From Chryseobacterium aquifrigidense (GTDB taxonomy: Bacteria > Bacteroidota > Bacteroidia > Flavobacteriales > Weeksellaceae), in the NCBI RefSeq assembly GCF_006716485.1, contig NZ_VFPD01000004.1:62001-126000 (forward strand): a stretch of 64,000 nucleotides of DNA, written 5' to 3'. This document shows, one piece after another, positions 32,902-42,473 of the stretch. Every line of letters starts with the position of its first letter. The stretch's first letter is position 1. The notes beneath the pieces are model-generated. The model saw only the letters and a list, made by a program, of their open reading frames with translations, was not told where the DNA came from and searched no databases. The position numbers were made by a program, and so were the translations under genes.

Positions 32902-35685
32902 ATGAGTATTTATAAGGATTACATCAAAGAGATTGAAGAAAGAAAAACCCAGGGGCTTCATCCAAAGCCAATTGATGGTGCTGAATTACTAAGCGAAATC
33001 ATTACGCAAATTAAAGATTCAGGTAATGCTGACCGAAAAGATTCTCTTCAATTTTTCATTTATAACACACTACCCGGAACAACAAGTGCAGCGGGAGTGA
33101 AAGCAAAATTTTTAAAAGAAATTATTCTGGGTGAATCCATAGTAGAAGAAATTTCCCCGGCTTTCGCCTTTGAACTGTTATCTCATATGAAAGGCGGACC
33201 TTCTATTGAGGTGTTGCTGGACCTTGCTTTAGGTAATGATGCAGCTACTGCTAAAGAAGCTGCCAACGTTCTTAAAACTCAGGTTTTCCTTTATGAAGCA
33301 GATACCAACCGTCTGAAAGAAGCATTCAACAGCGGTAACGAAATTGCAAAAGAAATCCTTGAAAGCTACGCAAAAGCAGAGTTTTTCACAAAACTTCCTG
33401 AAGTTGCTGAAGAAATTAAAGTAGTAACATTTATTGCTGGTGAAGGAGACATTTCTACAGATTTACTTTCTCCGGGTAACCAGGCCCACTCAAGATCAGA
33501 CCGTGAACTTCATGGTAAATGCATGATCACTCCTGAAGCTCAGGAAGAAATCAAAGCTTTACAGGCAAAACATCCTGATGCAAGCGTTATGCTGATCGCT
33601 GAAAAAGGAACAATGGGTGTAGGTTCATCAAGAATGTCCGGAGTAAATAACGTTGCTCTTTGGACAGGAAAACAGGCCAGTCCATATGTACCATTCGTAA
33701 ATATTGCTCCAATTGTAGGAGGAACAAACGGTATTTCTCCGATCTTCCTTACAACAGTAGACGTTACCGGAGGTATTGGTATCGACCTTAAAAACTGGGT
33801 AAAGAAAGTTGACGAAAATGGAAACCCTGTTCGTAATGAAAACGGTGATATCGTTCTTGAAGAAGCGTATTCAGTTGCAACAGGTACTGTTTTAACGATT
33901 AATACAAAAGAAAAGAAATTATATAACGGCGATAAAGAATTGATCGACCTTACCAAATCTTTCACTCCGCAAAAGATGGAATTCATCAAAGCAGGTGGAT
34001 CTTACGCGATCGTATTTGGTAAAAAACTACAGACATTTGCCGCTCAGCTTTTAGGAATTGAGGCTCCGGCTGTTTTTGCTCCATCAAAAGAAATTTCTCA
34101 CGAAGGACAAGGGCTTACTGCTGTAGAAAAGATTTTCAACAGAAATGCTGTTGGAACAACTCCAGGAAAAGTATTACATGCAGGTTCTGATGTTCGTGTA
34201 CAGGTGAATATTGTTGGATCTCAGGATACAACAGGTCTTATGACTTCTCAGGAATTGGAATCTATGGCAGCAACAGTGATTTCTCCAATCGTTGATGGCG
34301 CTTACCAGTCAGGATGTCACACCGCTTCTGTTTGGGATAAAAAAGCTCAGGCTAACATTCCTAAGCTAATGAAGTTCATGAATGAGTTCGGTTTGATTAC
34401 AGCCCGTGACCCGAAAGGTGAATACCACGCAATGACAGACGTTATCCACAAAGTTCTTAACGATATTACAGTAGATGAGTGGGCTATCATTATCGGTGGA
34501 GACTCTCACACAAGAATGTCTAAAGGGGTAGCTTTCGGAGCTGACTCGGGAACGGTTGCTCTTGCATTGGCGACAGGTGAAGCATCAATGCCAATTCCGG
34601 AATCTGTAAAAGTAACCTTCAAAGGAAACATGAAAGAGCATATGGATTTCCGTGATGTGGTTCATGCAACACAAGCTCAGATGTTGAAGCAGTTTGGAGG
34701 AGAAAACGTATTCCAGGGTAGAATCATTGAGGTTCACATCGGAACGCTTCCTGCTGACCAGGCATTTACCTTTACAGACTGGACAGCTGAGATGAAAGCA
34801 AAAGCTTCTATCAACATTTCTGAAGATAATACTTTGATTGAATCACTGGAAATTGCAAAAGGCAGAATCCAGATCATGATCGACAAGGGTATGGATAACC
34901 ACAATAAAGTTCTTCAGGGATTAATTGATAAAGCAAATAAGAGAATTGAAGAGATCAGATCAGGAGAAAAACCTGCTTTGACTCCGGATTCAAATGCTAA
35001 ATATTATGCTGAAGTAGTTGTAGATCTTGATGTAATTGTAGAACCTATGATTGCTGACCCGGATGTAAACAACGACGACGTATCTAAAAGATATACTCAC
35101 GATACCATCAGAGACCTTTCTTATTATGGTGGTGAGAAAAAAGTAGACCTTGGTTTTGTAGGATCTTGTATGGTTCACAAAGGAGACCTTAAGATCGTTT
35201 CTCAAATGCTTAGAAACATTGAAAAGCAACAAGGTAAAGTAGAATTTAGCGCTCCTCTTGTAGTAGCAGCTCCTACTTACAATATCATTGATGAGCTAAA
35301 GGCAGAAGGAGACTGGGAATTATTAGAAAAATATTCAGCTTTTGAATTTGATGATAATGCTCCAAAAGGAGAAGCTCGTGTTGAATACAAAAACGTAATG
35401 TACCTTGAGCGTCCGGGATGTAACCTTTGTATGGGTAACCAGGAAAAAGCTGCTAAAGGAGATACTGTTTTAGCTACTTCTACGCGTCTTTTCCAGGGAA
35501 GAGTGGTGGAAGATTCTGAACGTAAAAAAGGAGAATCTCTGCTTGCTTCAACTCCGGTTGTTGTTCTTTCTGCGATTATCGGAAGAATTCCTAGTATTGA
35601 TGAGTACAAAGCTGCAGTGGAAGGCATTGACCTTACTACTTTTGTACCTTCTATTAAAGAATTAACAAGTACAAGCGCTCACTAA
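32902..35685 (+). CDS. acnB: Bifunctional aconitate hydratase 2 / 2-methylisocitrate dehydratase
   Basis: A 927-residue cytoplasmic [4Fe-4S] enzyme that isomerises citrate to isocitrate in the TCA cycle and can act in the methylcitrate cycle. The AcnB-type N-terminal HEAT-like domain (about 1-160) is present, followed by the swivel domain and the Fe-S core. Cluster cysteines are in GFVGSCMVHKGD and RPGCNLCMGNQEKAAKGD near the C-terminus; DSHTRMSKGVAFGADSG is the substrate-binding segment. The length is near that of E. coli AcnB (865). A second aconitase of a different class follows on the same strand. Confidence 0.96.
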   Translation: MSIYKDYIKEIEERKTQGLHPKPIDGAELLSEIITQIKDSGNADRKDSLQFFIYNTLPGTTSAAGVKAKFLKEIILGESIVEEISPAFAFELLSHMKGGPSIEVLLDLALGNDAATAKEAANVLKTQVFLYEADTNRLKEAFNSGNEIAKEILESYAKAEFFTKLPEVAEEIKVVTFIAGEGDISTDLLSPGNQAHSRSDRELHGKCMITPEAQEEIKALQAKHPDASVMLIAEKGTMGVGSSRMSGVNNVALWTGKQASPYVPFVNIAPIVGGTNGISPIFLTTVDVTGGIGIDLKNWVKKVDENGNPVRNENGDIVLEEAYSVATGTVLTINTKEKKLYNGDKELIDLTKSFTPQKMEFIKAGGSYAIVFGKKLQTFAAQLLGIEAPAVFAPSKEISHEGQGLTAVEKIFNRNAVGTTPGKVLHAGSDVRVQVNIVGSQDTTGLMTSQELESMAATVISPIVDGAYQSGCHTASVWDKKAQANIPKLMKFMNEFGLITARDPKGEYHAMTDVIHKVLNDITVDEWAIIIGGDSHTRMSKGVAFGADSGTVALALATGEASMPIPESVKVTFKGNMKEHMDFRDVVHATQAQMLKQFGGENVFQGRIIEVHIGTLPADQAFTFTDWTAEMKAKASINISEDNTLIESLEIAKGRIQIMIDKGMDNHNKVLQGLIDKANKRIEEIRSGEKPALTPDSNAKYYAEVVVDLDVIVEPMIADPDVNNDDVSKRYTHDTIRDLSYYGGEKKVDLGFVGSCMVHKGDLKIVSQMLRNIEKQQGKVEFSAPLVVAAPTYNIIDELKAEGDWELLEKYSAFEFDDNAPKGEARVEYKNVMYLERPGCNLCMGNQEKAAKGDTVLATSTRLFQGRVVEDSERKKGESLLASTPVVVLSAIIGRIPSIDEYKAAVEGIDLTTFVPSIKELTSTSAH

Positions 35686-36005
35686 GAGGGTAACAAATAC
35701 GTCGAAAGACTTATTAAAAAACTATATAATTGGAAGATTTTGGTCCTTTAGGATTTAAGATCTTCCAATTTTTTGTTTAGAACGTTTCTATTTTAAGATA
35801 GTTACGTTTTTTTTTCGATAAAATCTGGGAAACAAATTCTAATTTTTCTTAAATTGAAAGTTATAAAATCTATTGATTTTGAAGTCAAAAACACCCCTTT
35901 TTATGGATTATAGGAACGTTTTTTGATATAATAAAAAAGTGATTTTTCTTTTCAGAGAGAAGAAAAAGAAGCGTTAACGGAAAAAGAACAAAATTAAAAT
36001 ACGAT
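35686..36005. other. Intergenic region between acnB and acnA
   Basis: A 320-bp gap with the acnB terminator at 35729-35775. The rest is very A/T-rich, with T-runs near 35806 and no ORF or repeat I can support. The acnA promoter must lie here but no clear TAnnTTTG box stands out. Confidence 0.6.
35729..35775 (+). terminator. Terminator after acnB
   Basis: Stem ATTGGAAGAT with ATCTTCCAAT around a 21-nt loop, followed by six T. It suggests that acnA is transcribed separately. Confidence 0.75.
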
Positions 36006-38273
36006 ATGACTTTTGATATTGATATGATCAAAAAAGTGTACGAGCGTTACCCTGAAAGAATTGCAGCAGCAAGACAAATCGTGGGAAAACCTCTTACCCT
36101 TTCAGAAAAAATTCTTTACACCCACCTTTGGGAAGGAAATGCTACACAGGCATATGAAAGAGGAAATTCTTATGTAGACTTCGCACCGGACAGAGTCGCG
36201 ATGCAGGATGCCACAGCACAGATGGCTCTTTTACAGTTCATGCAGGCAGGAAAATCTAAGGTAGCGGTTCCATCAACTGCACACGCGGATCACCTGATCC
36301 AGGCTAAAGTAGGTGCTGACAAAGATTTACAGGAAGGTATCAACAAAAACTCCGAAGTATTCAACTTCTTAAGTTCTGTATGTGATAAATACGGAATCGG
36401 GTTCTGGAAACCGGGAGCTGGTATCATTCACCAGGTTGTACTGGAAAATTATGCCTTCCCTGGAGGAATGATGATCGGTACAGACTCGCACACGGTAAAT
36501 GCAGGAGGATTAGGAATGGTAGCTATTGGTGTAGGAGGAGCTGATGCAGTAGACGTAATGGCAGGAATGGCCTGGGAGCTTAAAATGCCAAAACTTATCG
36601 GAGTAAAATTAACCGGTAAAATGAACGGATGGACTTCCGCAAAAGACGTTATCTTAAAAGTAGCCGGAATTCTTACCGTAAAAGGAGGAACCGGATGCAT
36701 CGTAGAATATTTCGGTGAAGGTGCACAATCTCTTTCTGCAACAGGTAAAGGTACCATCTGTAACATGGGTGCTGAAATCGGAGCTACCACTTCTACTTTC
36801 GGATATGATGATTCTATGAGAAGATATCTTTCCGCAACAGGAAGACAGGATGTTGTAGATGCTGCTGATAAAATTGCTGAACACTTAACAGGTGACGCTG
36901 AAGTATATGCTAACCCTGAACAATATTTCGACCAATTAATAGAAATCAACCTTTCTGAACTGACACCTCACTTAAACGGACCTTTCACTCCGGATTTAGC
37001 GACTCCAGTTGCTGAATTCAGAGCTAAAGCTGAGGCTAACGGATGGCCTTTAGAAGTTGAATGGGCGCTTATCGGTTCTTGTACCAACTCTTCTTATGAA
37101 GATTTATCAAGAGCAGCTTCCATTGTAGAGGATGCAGTATCAAAAGGGGTAAAACCTAAAGCAATCTTAGGAATCAACCCTGGTTCTGAGCAGGTGAAAT
37201 TCACAGCGGAAAGAGACGGTTTCTTAGATTCCTTCAGAAAATTTGAAAACGCAAGAATCTTTACCAATGCTTGTGGACCATGTATCGGACAATGGGATAG
37301 AGAAGGAGCAGATAAAGGAGAGAAAAACTCTATTATCCATTCTTTCAACAGAAACTTCGCCAAAAGAGCTGACGGTAACCCGAATACCCACGCATTCGTA
37401 GCTTCTCCGGAAATGGTTGCTGCCGTAGCAATTTCAGGTAGACTGGACTTTAACCCAATTACAGATACTTTAACTAACGAAGCGGGTGAACAGGTAAAAC
37501 TTAACGAACCAAAAGGTTTCGAACTTCCATCAAAAGGATTTGCTGTAGATGACAACGGATATCAGGCTCCATCAGAAGATGGTTCAAGCGTTGTTGTTAA
37601 CGTAAGCCCAACTTCAGACAGGCTTCAGTTATTGGAAGAATTCCCTGCATGGGATGGTAAAAACATTACTGGAGCAAGAGTATTGATCAAAGCTTTCGGA
37701 AAATGTACTACCGACCACATTTCAATGGCTGGACCATGGTTGAAATACAGAGGTCACCTAGACAATATCTCAAACAACATGTTGATTGGAGCTGTGAATG
37801 CTTACAACATGGAAACCAATAAAGTTAAAAACGAATTAACCGGTGAATACGGTGAAGTTCCGGCTGTACAAAGAGCTTATAAAGCGGCAGGTATTCCGAC
37901 CATCGTTGTAGGAGACCAGAATTATGGTGAAGGTTCTTCAAGAGAACACGCTGCCATGGAGCCCAGACACCTTGGTGTAAAAGCTGTTTTGGTAAAATCA
38001 TTCGCGAGAATCCACGAAACTAACCTTAAAAAACAGGGAATGCTTGGAATTACATTCGCTAATGAAGCAGACTATGACAAGATTCTTGAAGACGATGTTG
38101 TGAACTTCTTAGATCTTGATCAGTTTGCTCCAGGGAAACAGCTGACTTTAGAATTCATTCATACTGATGGAACTAAGGATATCATTATGGCTAACCACAC
38201 TTACAATGATCAGCAGATTGATTGGTTTAAGGCTGGTTCAGCGCTTAACCTGATCAAACAACAGGAAAAATAA
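36006..38273 (+). CDS. acnA: Aconitate hydratase (mitochondrial/AcnA-like class)
   Basis: A 755-residue [4Fe-4S] aconitase with the domain order of the mitochondrial/AcnA-type enzymes: Fe-S core first, swivel domain last. Cluster cysteines are in GSCTNSSYEDLSRAAS (about 358-373) and NACGPCIGQWDR (about 421-432). The C-terminal swivel has GQNYGEGSSREHAAMEPRHL-type substrate residues. The length matches the mitochondrial form better than the roughly 890-residue bacterial AcnA. Having both this and AcnB next to each other suggests one serves general TCA flux and the other special conditions. Confidence 0.95.
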   Translation: MTFDIDMIKKVYERYPERIAAARQIVGKPLTLSEKILYTHLWEGNATQAYERGNSYVDFAPDRVAMQDATAQMALLQFMQAGKSKVAVPSTAHADHLIQAKVGADKDLQEGINKNSEVFNFLSSVCDKYGIGFWKPGAGIIHQVVLENYAFPGGMMIGTDSHTVNAGGLGMVAIGVGGADAVDVMAGMAWELKMPKLIGVKLTGKMNGWTSAKDVILKVAGILTVKGGTGCIVEYFGEGAQSLSATGKGTICNMGAEIGATTSTFGYDDSMRRYLSATGRQDVVDAADKIAEHLTGDAEVYANPEQYFDQLIEINLSELTPHLNGPFTPDLATPVAEFRAKAEANGWPLEVEWALIGSCTNSSYEDLSRAASIVEDAVSKGVKPKAILGINPGSEQVKFTAERDGFLDSFRKFENARIFTNACGPCIGQWDREGADKGEKNSIIHSFNRNFAKRADGNPNTHAFVASPEMVAAVAISGRLDFNPITDTLTNEAGEQVKLNEPKGFELPSKGFAVDDNGYQAPSEDGSSVVVNVSPTSDRLQLLEEFPAWDGKNITGARVLIKAFGKCTTDHISMAGPWLKYRGHLDNISNNMLIGAVNAYNMETNKVKNELTGEYGEVPAVQRAYKAAGIPTIVVGDQNYGEGSSREHAAMEPRHLGVKAVLVKSFARIHETNLKKQGMLGITFANEADYDKILEDDVVNFLDLDQFAPGKQLTLEFIHTDGTKDIIMANHTYNDQQIDWFKAGSALNLIKQQEK

Positions 38274-38298
38274 GATTAATTGTTAGATTAATTAATAG

Positions 38299-38333
38299 AA
38301 AGGCGGCTTCAATTGAAGTCGTCTTTTTTTTAC
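38299..38333 (+). terminator. Terminator after acnA
   Basis: Stem AAAGGCGGCTTC-AATT-GAAGTCGTCTTT (with G-T pairs) followed by a run of T. Confidence 0.85.
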
Positions 38334-38374
38334 CCGTATTGAAATATTCTTTGTTGAACTTTGGTAACTATTCC

Positions 38375-38407
38375 AAACCTTACAGGTTTTAGAAACCTGT
38401 AAGGTTT
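38375..38407. repeat. Perfect 15-bp inverted repeat
   Basis: AAACCTTACAGGTTT-TAG-AAACCTGTAAGGTTT: two 15-bp arms that pair without mismatch around a 3-nt loop. It lies between convergent acnA and lytTR genes, after the acnA terminator. The sequence style is that of dispersed palindromes in Bacteroidota genomes. Confidence 0.85.
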
Positions 38408-38436
38408 ACCTCTCAAATGAATATCATAATATTCCA

Positions 38437-39114
38437 TCACTTTAATCTATCCAAAAGACCTGCTCTATAGCTTTCTCCGATAGGAATTTCAAACTCAGGA
38501 AGAATTACTTTTTTTGCCCCGATAGTTTTGATTTTATCCAGATTGACAATAAAAGATTTATGAATTCTAACAAATTTTTCAGAAAGCTGGCTTTCCATCG
38601 ATTTAAGAGTATCCAGAACGATATATTCATCATTTTCTGTTCGGATATTGACATAATCTTTGATACTCTCAATATACAGTATCTCATGGAAACCAATTCG
38701 ATGTCTTTGCCCTGAAGATTTAACAAAGAAATGAGTGTCTTCTTCCTGGGGAAAAGAAAATCGTTCCTGAGCCTTCAATGCGCTCTTTAGAAACCTTTCG
38801 AAAGAAATGGGTTTTAGAAGATAATCAACAATATTATGTTCATAGCCTTCCAATGCATACTCGGAATAAGCGGTTGTTAAAATATACTTCTGATGGGCTC
38901 CTACAATCTTCATAAAATTGATTCCAGTAAGTTCCGGCATCTGTATATCCAGAAAGATAAGATCCGAATCATTTTTCTGAAGGTATTCAAGGGCATGAAT
39001 GGGGTTTTCTGTTGAGAAAACCAGCTCCAGAAAAGGTATTTTTTCTACATAATGTTCCAGAAGAGAGATAGCCAGCGGCTCATCATCCACAATAATGCAT
39101 TTGATCTTATTCAT
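38437..39114 (-). CDS. LytTR-family response regulator
   Basis: A 225-residue regulator. The receiver domain has D10-D11 and phosphoacceptor D56 (LIFLDIQMPELTG), with the Lys in IVDYLLKPISFERF. The C-terminal LytTR DNA-binding domain runs from about 128 (FFVKSSGQRHRIGFHEILYI) to the end, with the typical FVRIHKSFIVNLDKI. It overlaps the kinase gene start region by 8 bases; the two form a LytS/LytR-type pair. The target genes may be the divergent outer-membrane genes at 40.3-45.6 kb. Confidence 0.92.
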   Translation of the reverse strand: MNKIKCIIVDDEPLAISLLEHYVEKIPFLELVFSTENPIHALEYLQKNDSDLIFLDIQMPELTGINFMKIVGAHQKYILTTAYSEYALEGYEHNIVDYLLKPISFERFLKSALKAQERFSFPQEEDTHFFVKSSGQRHRIGFHEILYIESIKDYVNIRTENDEYIVLDTLKSMESQLSEKFVRIHKSFIVNLDKIKTIGAKKVILPEFEIPIGESYRAGLLDRLK

Positions 39115-40126
39115 CCCTTAAATCAATTTTTAAATCTACAATAAATTCCGTTTCTGAATCTTTTATCTCGAGCTGATGTCTGGGATACAAAATTTCCAGT
39201 CTTTTCTTCACATTCTGAATTCCTATTCCTGATACAGTATCTTTCATTTTCTGTGTTTTAAAATTTAAAAGATAAAAATGCAGAATCTTATCATGATCCG
39301 AGATTTTCATTTCAAAACCTTTATCCCGGAAGTCTCCATGTTTAAAGGCATTCTCAACAAAAGGAACCAACAGCATGGGTGAGATCTTAAGATGAGGATG
39401 CTGAATATCTTTTTGTATACTCAACAGTTCAGGACTTCTGATTCTAAGCTTCTCCAATGCAATGAGGCTGTCGATATATCCAATTTCTTTATCCAGAGAA
39501 ATAGAATCTTCTTCAAGGTCTTTTGTGCTGTACCTCAACAATTGTCCCAGCTCTTCAATAGCTGGAAGCGCTTTATCAGATTTCTGATAAACCAGGGAGT
39601 AGATATTATTCAACGAATTAAAAATAAAATGAGGATTGATCTGGGTTTTCAAGGCTTGCAGTTCTGCCTGTTTTTTTTCGATCAGAAGCTGCTTCTTATC
39701 ATTTTCAGCGACTCCATACTTTTCAAGAATCCATAGAATCCCAGCGATAAAAACTGTCAGAGAAGCATTGTAAATATTATCTGTCAGGTAATATAGAAGT
39801 CCGGTATCTTTATTATAATTTCTGAATCCAAGGGTGGCAGGAAGTAGAACCTCTTCTATTCCATACCGGATGACTCCAAAACTTAAAATTGAGATCAAAA
39901 AAACAAAAACTGCAGAATAAAGTTTTTCAAGGCTAAACACCTTGGGAATAATAACCAGATATAAAAGATAAAAGGTAGAGATTTCTGTAATAAAATAAGT
40001 AAAGTTCAGCACATACGTTTCAAGTCCCCTCCTCTCAGGAAAAAAGAAGTAAGGCGTTATGTTATTTCCAATAAAATTGAAACTCCAATACAAAACCTGC
40101 AGCCAGATAATTTGCTTTTTATTCAT
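39107..40126 (-). CDS. LytS-type sensor histidine kinase
   Basis: A 339-residue membrane kinase of the His_kinase (PF06580) class. Four membrane segments are visible in the first 140 residues, and the phosphoacceptor region is the typical QINPHFIFNSLNNIYSL. The ATPase part contains LLVPFVENAFKHG (N box) and GIGIQNVKKRLEILYP. I take the start at 40126 (MNKKQIIWLQVLYW); an upstream in-frame ATG at 40159 would add 11 residues with no sign of conservation. Confidence 0.9.
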   Translation of the reverse strand: MNKKQIIWLQVLYWSFNFIGNNITPYFFFPERRGLETYVLNFTYFITEISTFYLLYLVIIPKVFSLEKLYSAVFVFLISILSFGVIRYGIEEVLLPATLGFRNYNKDTGLLYYLTDNIYNASLTVFIAGILWILEKYGVAENDKKQLLIEKKQAELQALKTQINPHFIFNSLNNIYSLVYQKSDKALPAIEELGQLLRYSTKDLEEDSISLDKEIGYIDSLIALEKLRIRSPELLSIQKDIQHPHLKISPMLLVPFVENAFKHGDFRDKGFEMKISDHDKILHFYLLNFKTQKMKDTVSGIGIQNVKKRLEILYPRHQLEIKDSETEFIVDLKIDLRDE

Positions 40127-40318
40127 ATTCAAATATAAATCTATGCAGGCATAATTCATTAACTCTTTTCGATAAAAACCTGTTTTTTTCCGACGAAACT
40201 ATTTTGATATGTATAATCTTTTGATTCGTCTAAATGCTATTTCCAATTGAAGGCTCCTCTTATACTTTTGTCAGAGAAATTTCAACACAATAGTCAATTA
40301 ATCTATTATATCTCTACC

Positions 40319-42442
40319 ATGAAAAAACATATTTTATTTATAGCCACTCTGATTTGTTCTTTAACGGCTGCTCAAACTAAAGACACTATTGCTATCAAAA
40401 AGATTGAAGCAGTTACGGTGAACGGCAAAAAAGTTTTGGTAGAACGTAAAGTGGACCGTCTTGTTTATAATGTTCAAAATTCCATGCTTTCACAGGGGAG
40501 CTCAGGGACGGAAGTTCTGGCTGCCACTCCTTTATTACAGGTTGATGAAAATAAAGGACTTCTTTCCATTGCAGGTAAAAATGGTGTTTCTGTGATGGTG
40601 AACGACCGGATGCTGCATCTTTCCGGATCCGAACTGATCAATTATCTCAGAAATATCCGTTCTGAAAACATCCTGAAAATTGAGGTGATCACCACCCCAC
40701 CAGCCAAATATGAAGCGCAGGGAAACAGCGGAATTATTAATATCGTTCTTAAAAAGAACCAGAATCTGGGATGGAGCGGTTATCTCACGACCACTTATAC
40801 TCAAAAAACATATGCTGGTTTCAGCAGTGCTGCCGGAATACATTATCAAAATGAAAAAATAAAAGCTTCTGTAAAACTGATAGGGTATGACGCAGATAAA
40901 AGATCGGTAGAAAAATATAATATTATCGGCCAAAGTTCTTCTGTAAGCAAGGATGACAGAAGGGATATGAATGACGGACTGGGTCTGAATACCAGTTTTG
41001 ATTATTCACTTTCTAAAAACTCCAATATCGGATTGGTTTATGATATTACAAAGGGGCATACCAATATGGATATCCGTTCAACACAAACTTACTTTACAGA
41101 GGGTATTTCTACTTTAGAAACAGTGACGGATTCAAAGCATCGTTCTCCTTTTACAACCCAGATGCTTAATCTCTATTTTGATCAGAAATTGGGCGAACAT
41201 ACACTCAGTTTTGGAGCCAATTATTATGGGAATTTACCGGATACGGAAGTTAATTTTACAACAAAAAATGTCGCCAGCAATGCAGCTCAAATCGTTAGAA
41301 ATATTTCTTCGGTAGATTATAAAATCTATTCAGGGCAGGCAGATTTAACTTTAAATTTCAAAAAAATTCAATTGGAAACCGGAGTGAAGTATAGCCGGTT
41401 TTCTAATAATTCGGATATAGAATATTTTAATTTCACCAATGGGAATTATATCATAGATCCGGCAAAGAGTAATCTTTTTGATTATGATGAAAAGAATTAT
41501 GCAGCTTATATCAGTGCCAGCAAAGATCTTGGCAAAAAATGGTCTCTAAAGGCAGGACTCCGTTATGAATATTCGCAAACCAGCGGTTTCTCCGCTACTA
41601 CACTGTCGAATTCCGAAAATAATTACGGGAAATTTTTTCCAACAGCCTATGTATCTTATAAAGCCAATGAAAATAATCAGTTCAGCATTAATTATTCCCG
41701 AAGAATCAACCGTCCTTATTTCCGGGCATTAGATCCTTTCCGATGGTATTCTAATCCTAACACGTATTATACCGGAAATCCAAGCCTGCAGCCATCATTC
41801 AATCATAATATCGAACTCAATTATATTTTTAAAAGTAAATTTTCTGCTAATCTTTATTATCAGAGAACCATGAATAATTTTGATCAGATTTCATTTCTCA
41901 ATGGGATTAAGCTTGTCAGCACGTATGAAAATTATTACAACCAGAGTGTTTATGGCATCAATTTGAATTACACAGATACCTATTTCAAAATCTGGGAAAG
42001 TAATATATCAACTTCGTTCAGCTTTAATGAAACTCAGATTACAAAGTTCAATCTGGTTCCTAAAAACGGGCAGTCGTTTTATTATTCCCTTAATAATACT
42101 TTTCAGCTTAACAAGGCGAAAACATTCATGCTATTTGTTAACTACTGGAACAATCTGCCTTCCCGTGACGGATATTCTTCCGTGAAGAGCATGGCAAGCC
42201 TGGATGCAGGAGTGAAGATGAGTTTTGCGCAAAAGGCGGTTCAGGTCAACGTTTCAGTGAGTGATATTTTCAGGCAGTCTGGTTTTAAGGCAGATATGTA
42301 TTTTACAGATAATACGCAGTCCTTCAACAACTATTGGGATGCAAGAAGATTAACACTCAGCGTCACCTATAATTTGGGGAATCAGAAACTCAAATCGAAA
42401 AACAGACCGGTGAATTTCGAAGAAAAAAACCGTGCACAATAA
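40319..42442 (+). CDS. Outer-membrane beta-barrel family protein (TonB-receptor-like), copy 1
   Basis: A 707-residue exported protein. The start is placed at 40319 (MKKHILFIATLICSLTAAQ), which gives a proper signal peptide; an upstream in-frame ATG at 40247 would bury it. A plug-like domain follows (IEAVTVNGKK, then LLQVDENKGLLSIAGKNGVS, PPAKYEAQGNSGIINIVLKK at about 140-160), then a long barrel (OMP_b-brl_3 type) with many aromatic girdle residues. The family resembles TonB-dependent receptors; the ligand is unknown. A LytS/LytTR pair lies divergently upstream, so regulation by it is likely but not proven. Confidence 0.85.
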   Translation: MKKHILFIATLICSLTAAQTKDTIAIKKIEAVTVNGKKVLVERKVDRLVYNVQNSMLSQGSSGTEVLAATPLLQVDENKGLLSIAGKNGVSVMVNDRMLHLSGSELINYLRNIRSENILKIEVITTPPAKYEAQGNSGIINIVLKKNQNLGWSGYLTTTYTQKTYAGFSSAAGIHYQNEKIKASVKLIGYDADKRSVEKYNIIGQSSSVSKDDRRDMNDGLGLNTSFDYSLSKNSNIGLVYDITKGHTNMDIRSTQTYFTEGISTLETVTDSKHRSPFTTQMLNLYFDQKLGEHTLSFGANYYGNLPDTEVNFTTKNVASNAAQIVRNISSVDYKIYSGQADLTLNFKKIQLETGVKYSRFSNNSDIEYFNFTNGNYIIDPAKSNLFDYDEKNYAAYISASKDLGKKWSLKAGLRYEYSQTSGFSATTLSNSENNYGKFFPTAYVSYKANENNQFSINYSRRINRPYFRALDPFRWYSNPNTYYTGNPSLQPSFNHNIELNYIFKSKFSANLYYQRTMNNFDQISFLNGIKLVSTYENYYNQSVYGINLNYTDTYFKIWESNISTSFSFNETQITKFNLVPKNGQSFYYSLNNTFQLNKAKTFMLFVNYWNNLPSRDGYSSVKSMASLDAGVKMSFAQKAVQVNVSVSDIFRQSGFKADMYFTDNTQSFNNYWDARRLTLSVTYNLGNQKLKSKNRPVNFEEKNRAQ

Positions 42443-42473
42443 TAATGTAATAGTAATTAAAAAAAATAAACTC

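Noticed and set aside
36449..36949. A 166-codon open frame on the minus strand inside acnA
   Set aside because: It is fully antisense to conserved aconitase sequence, has a Ser/Pro-rich composition expected from reading that gene backwards, and has no promoter or family match.
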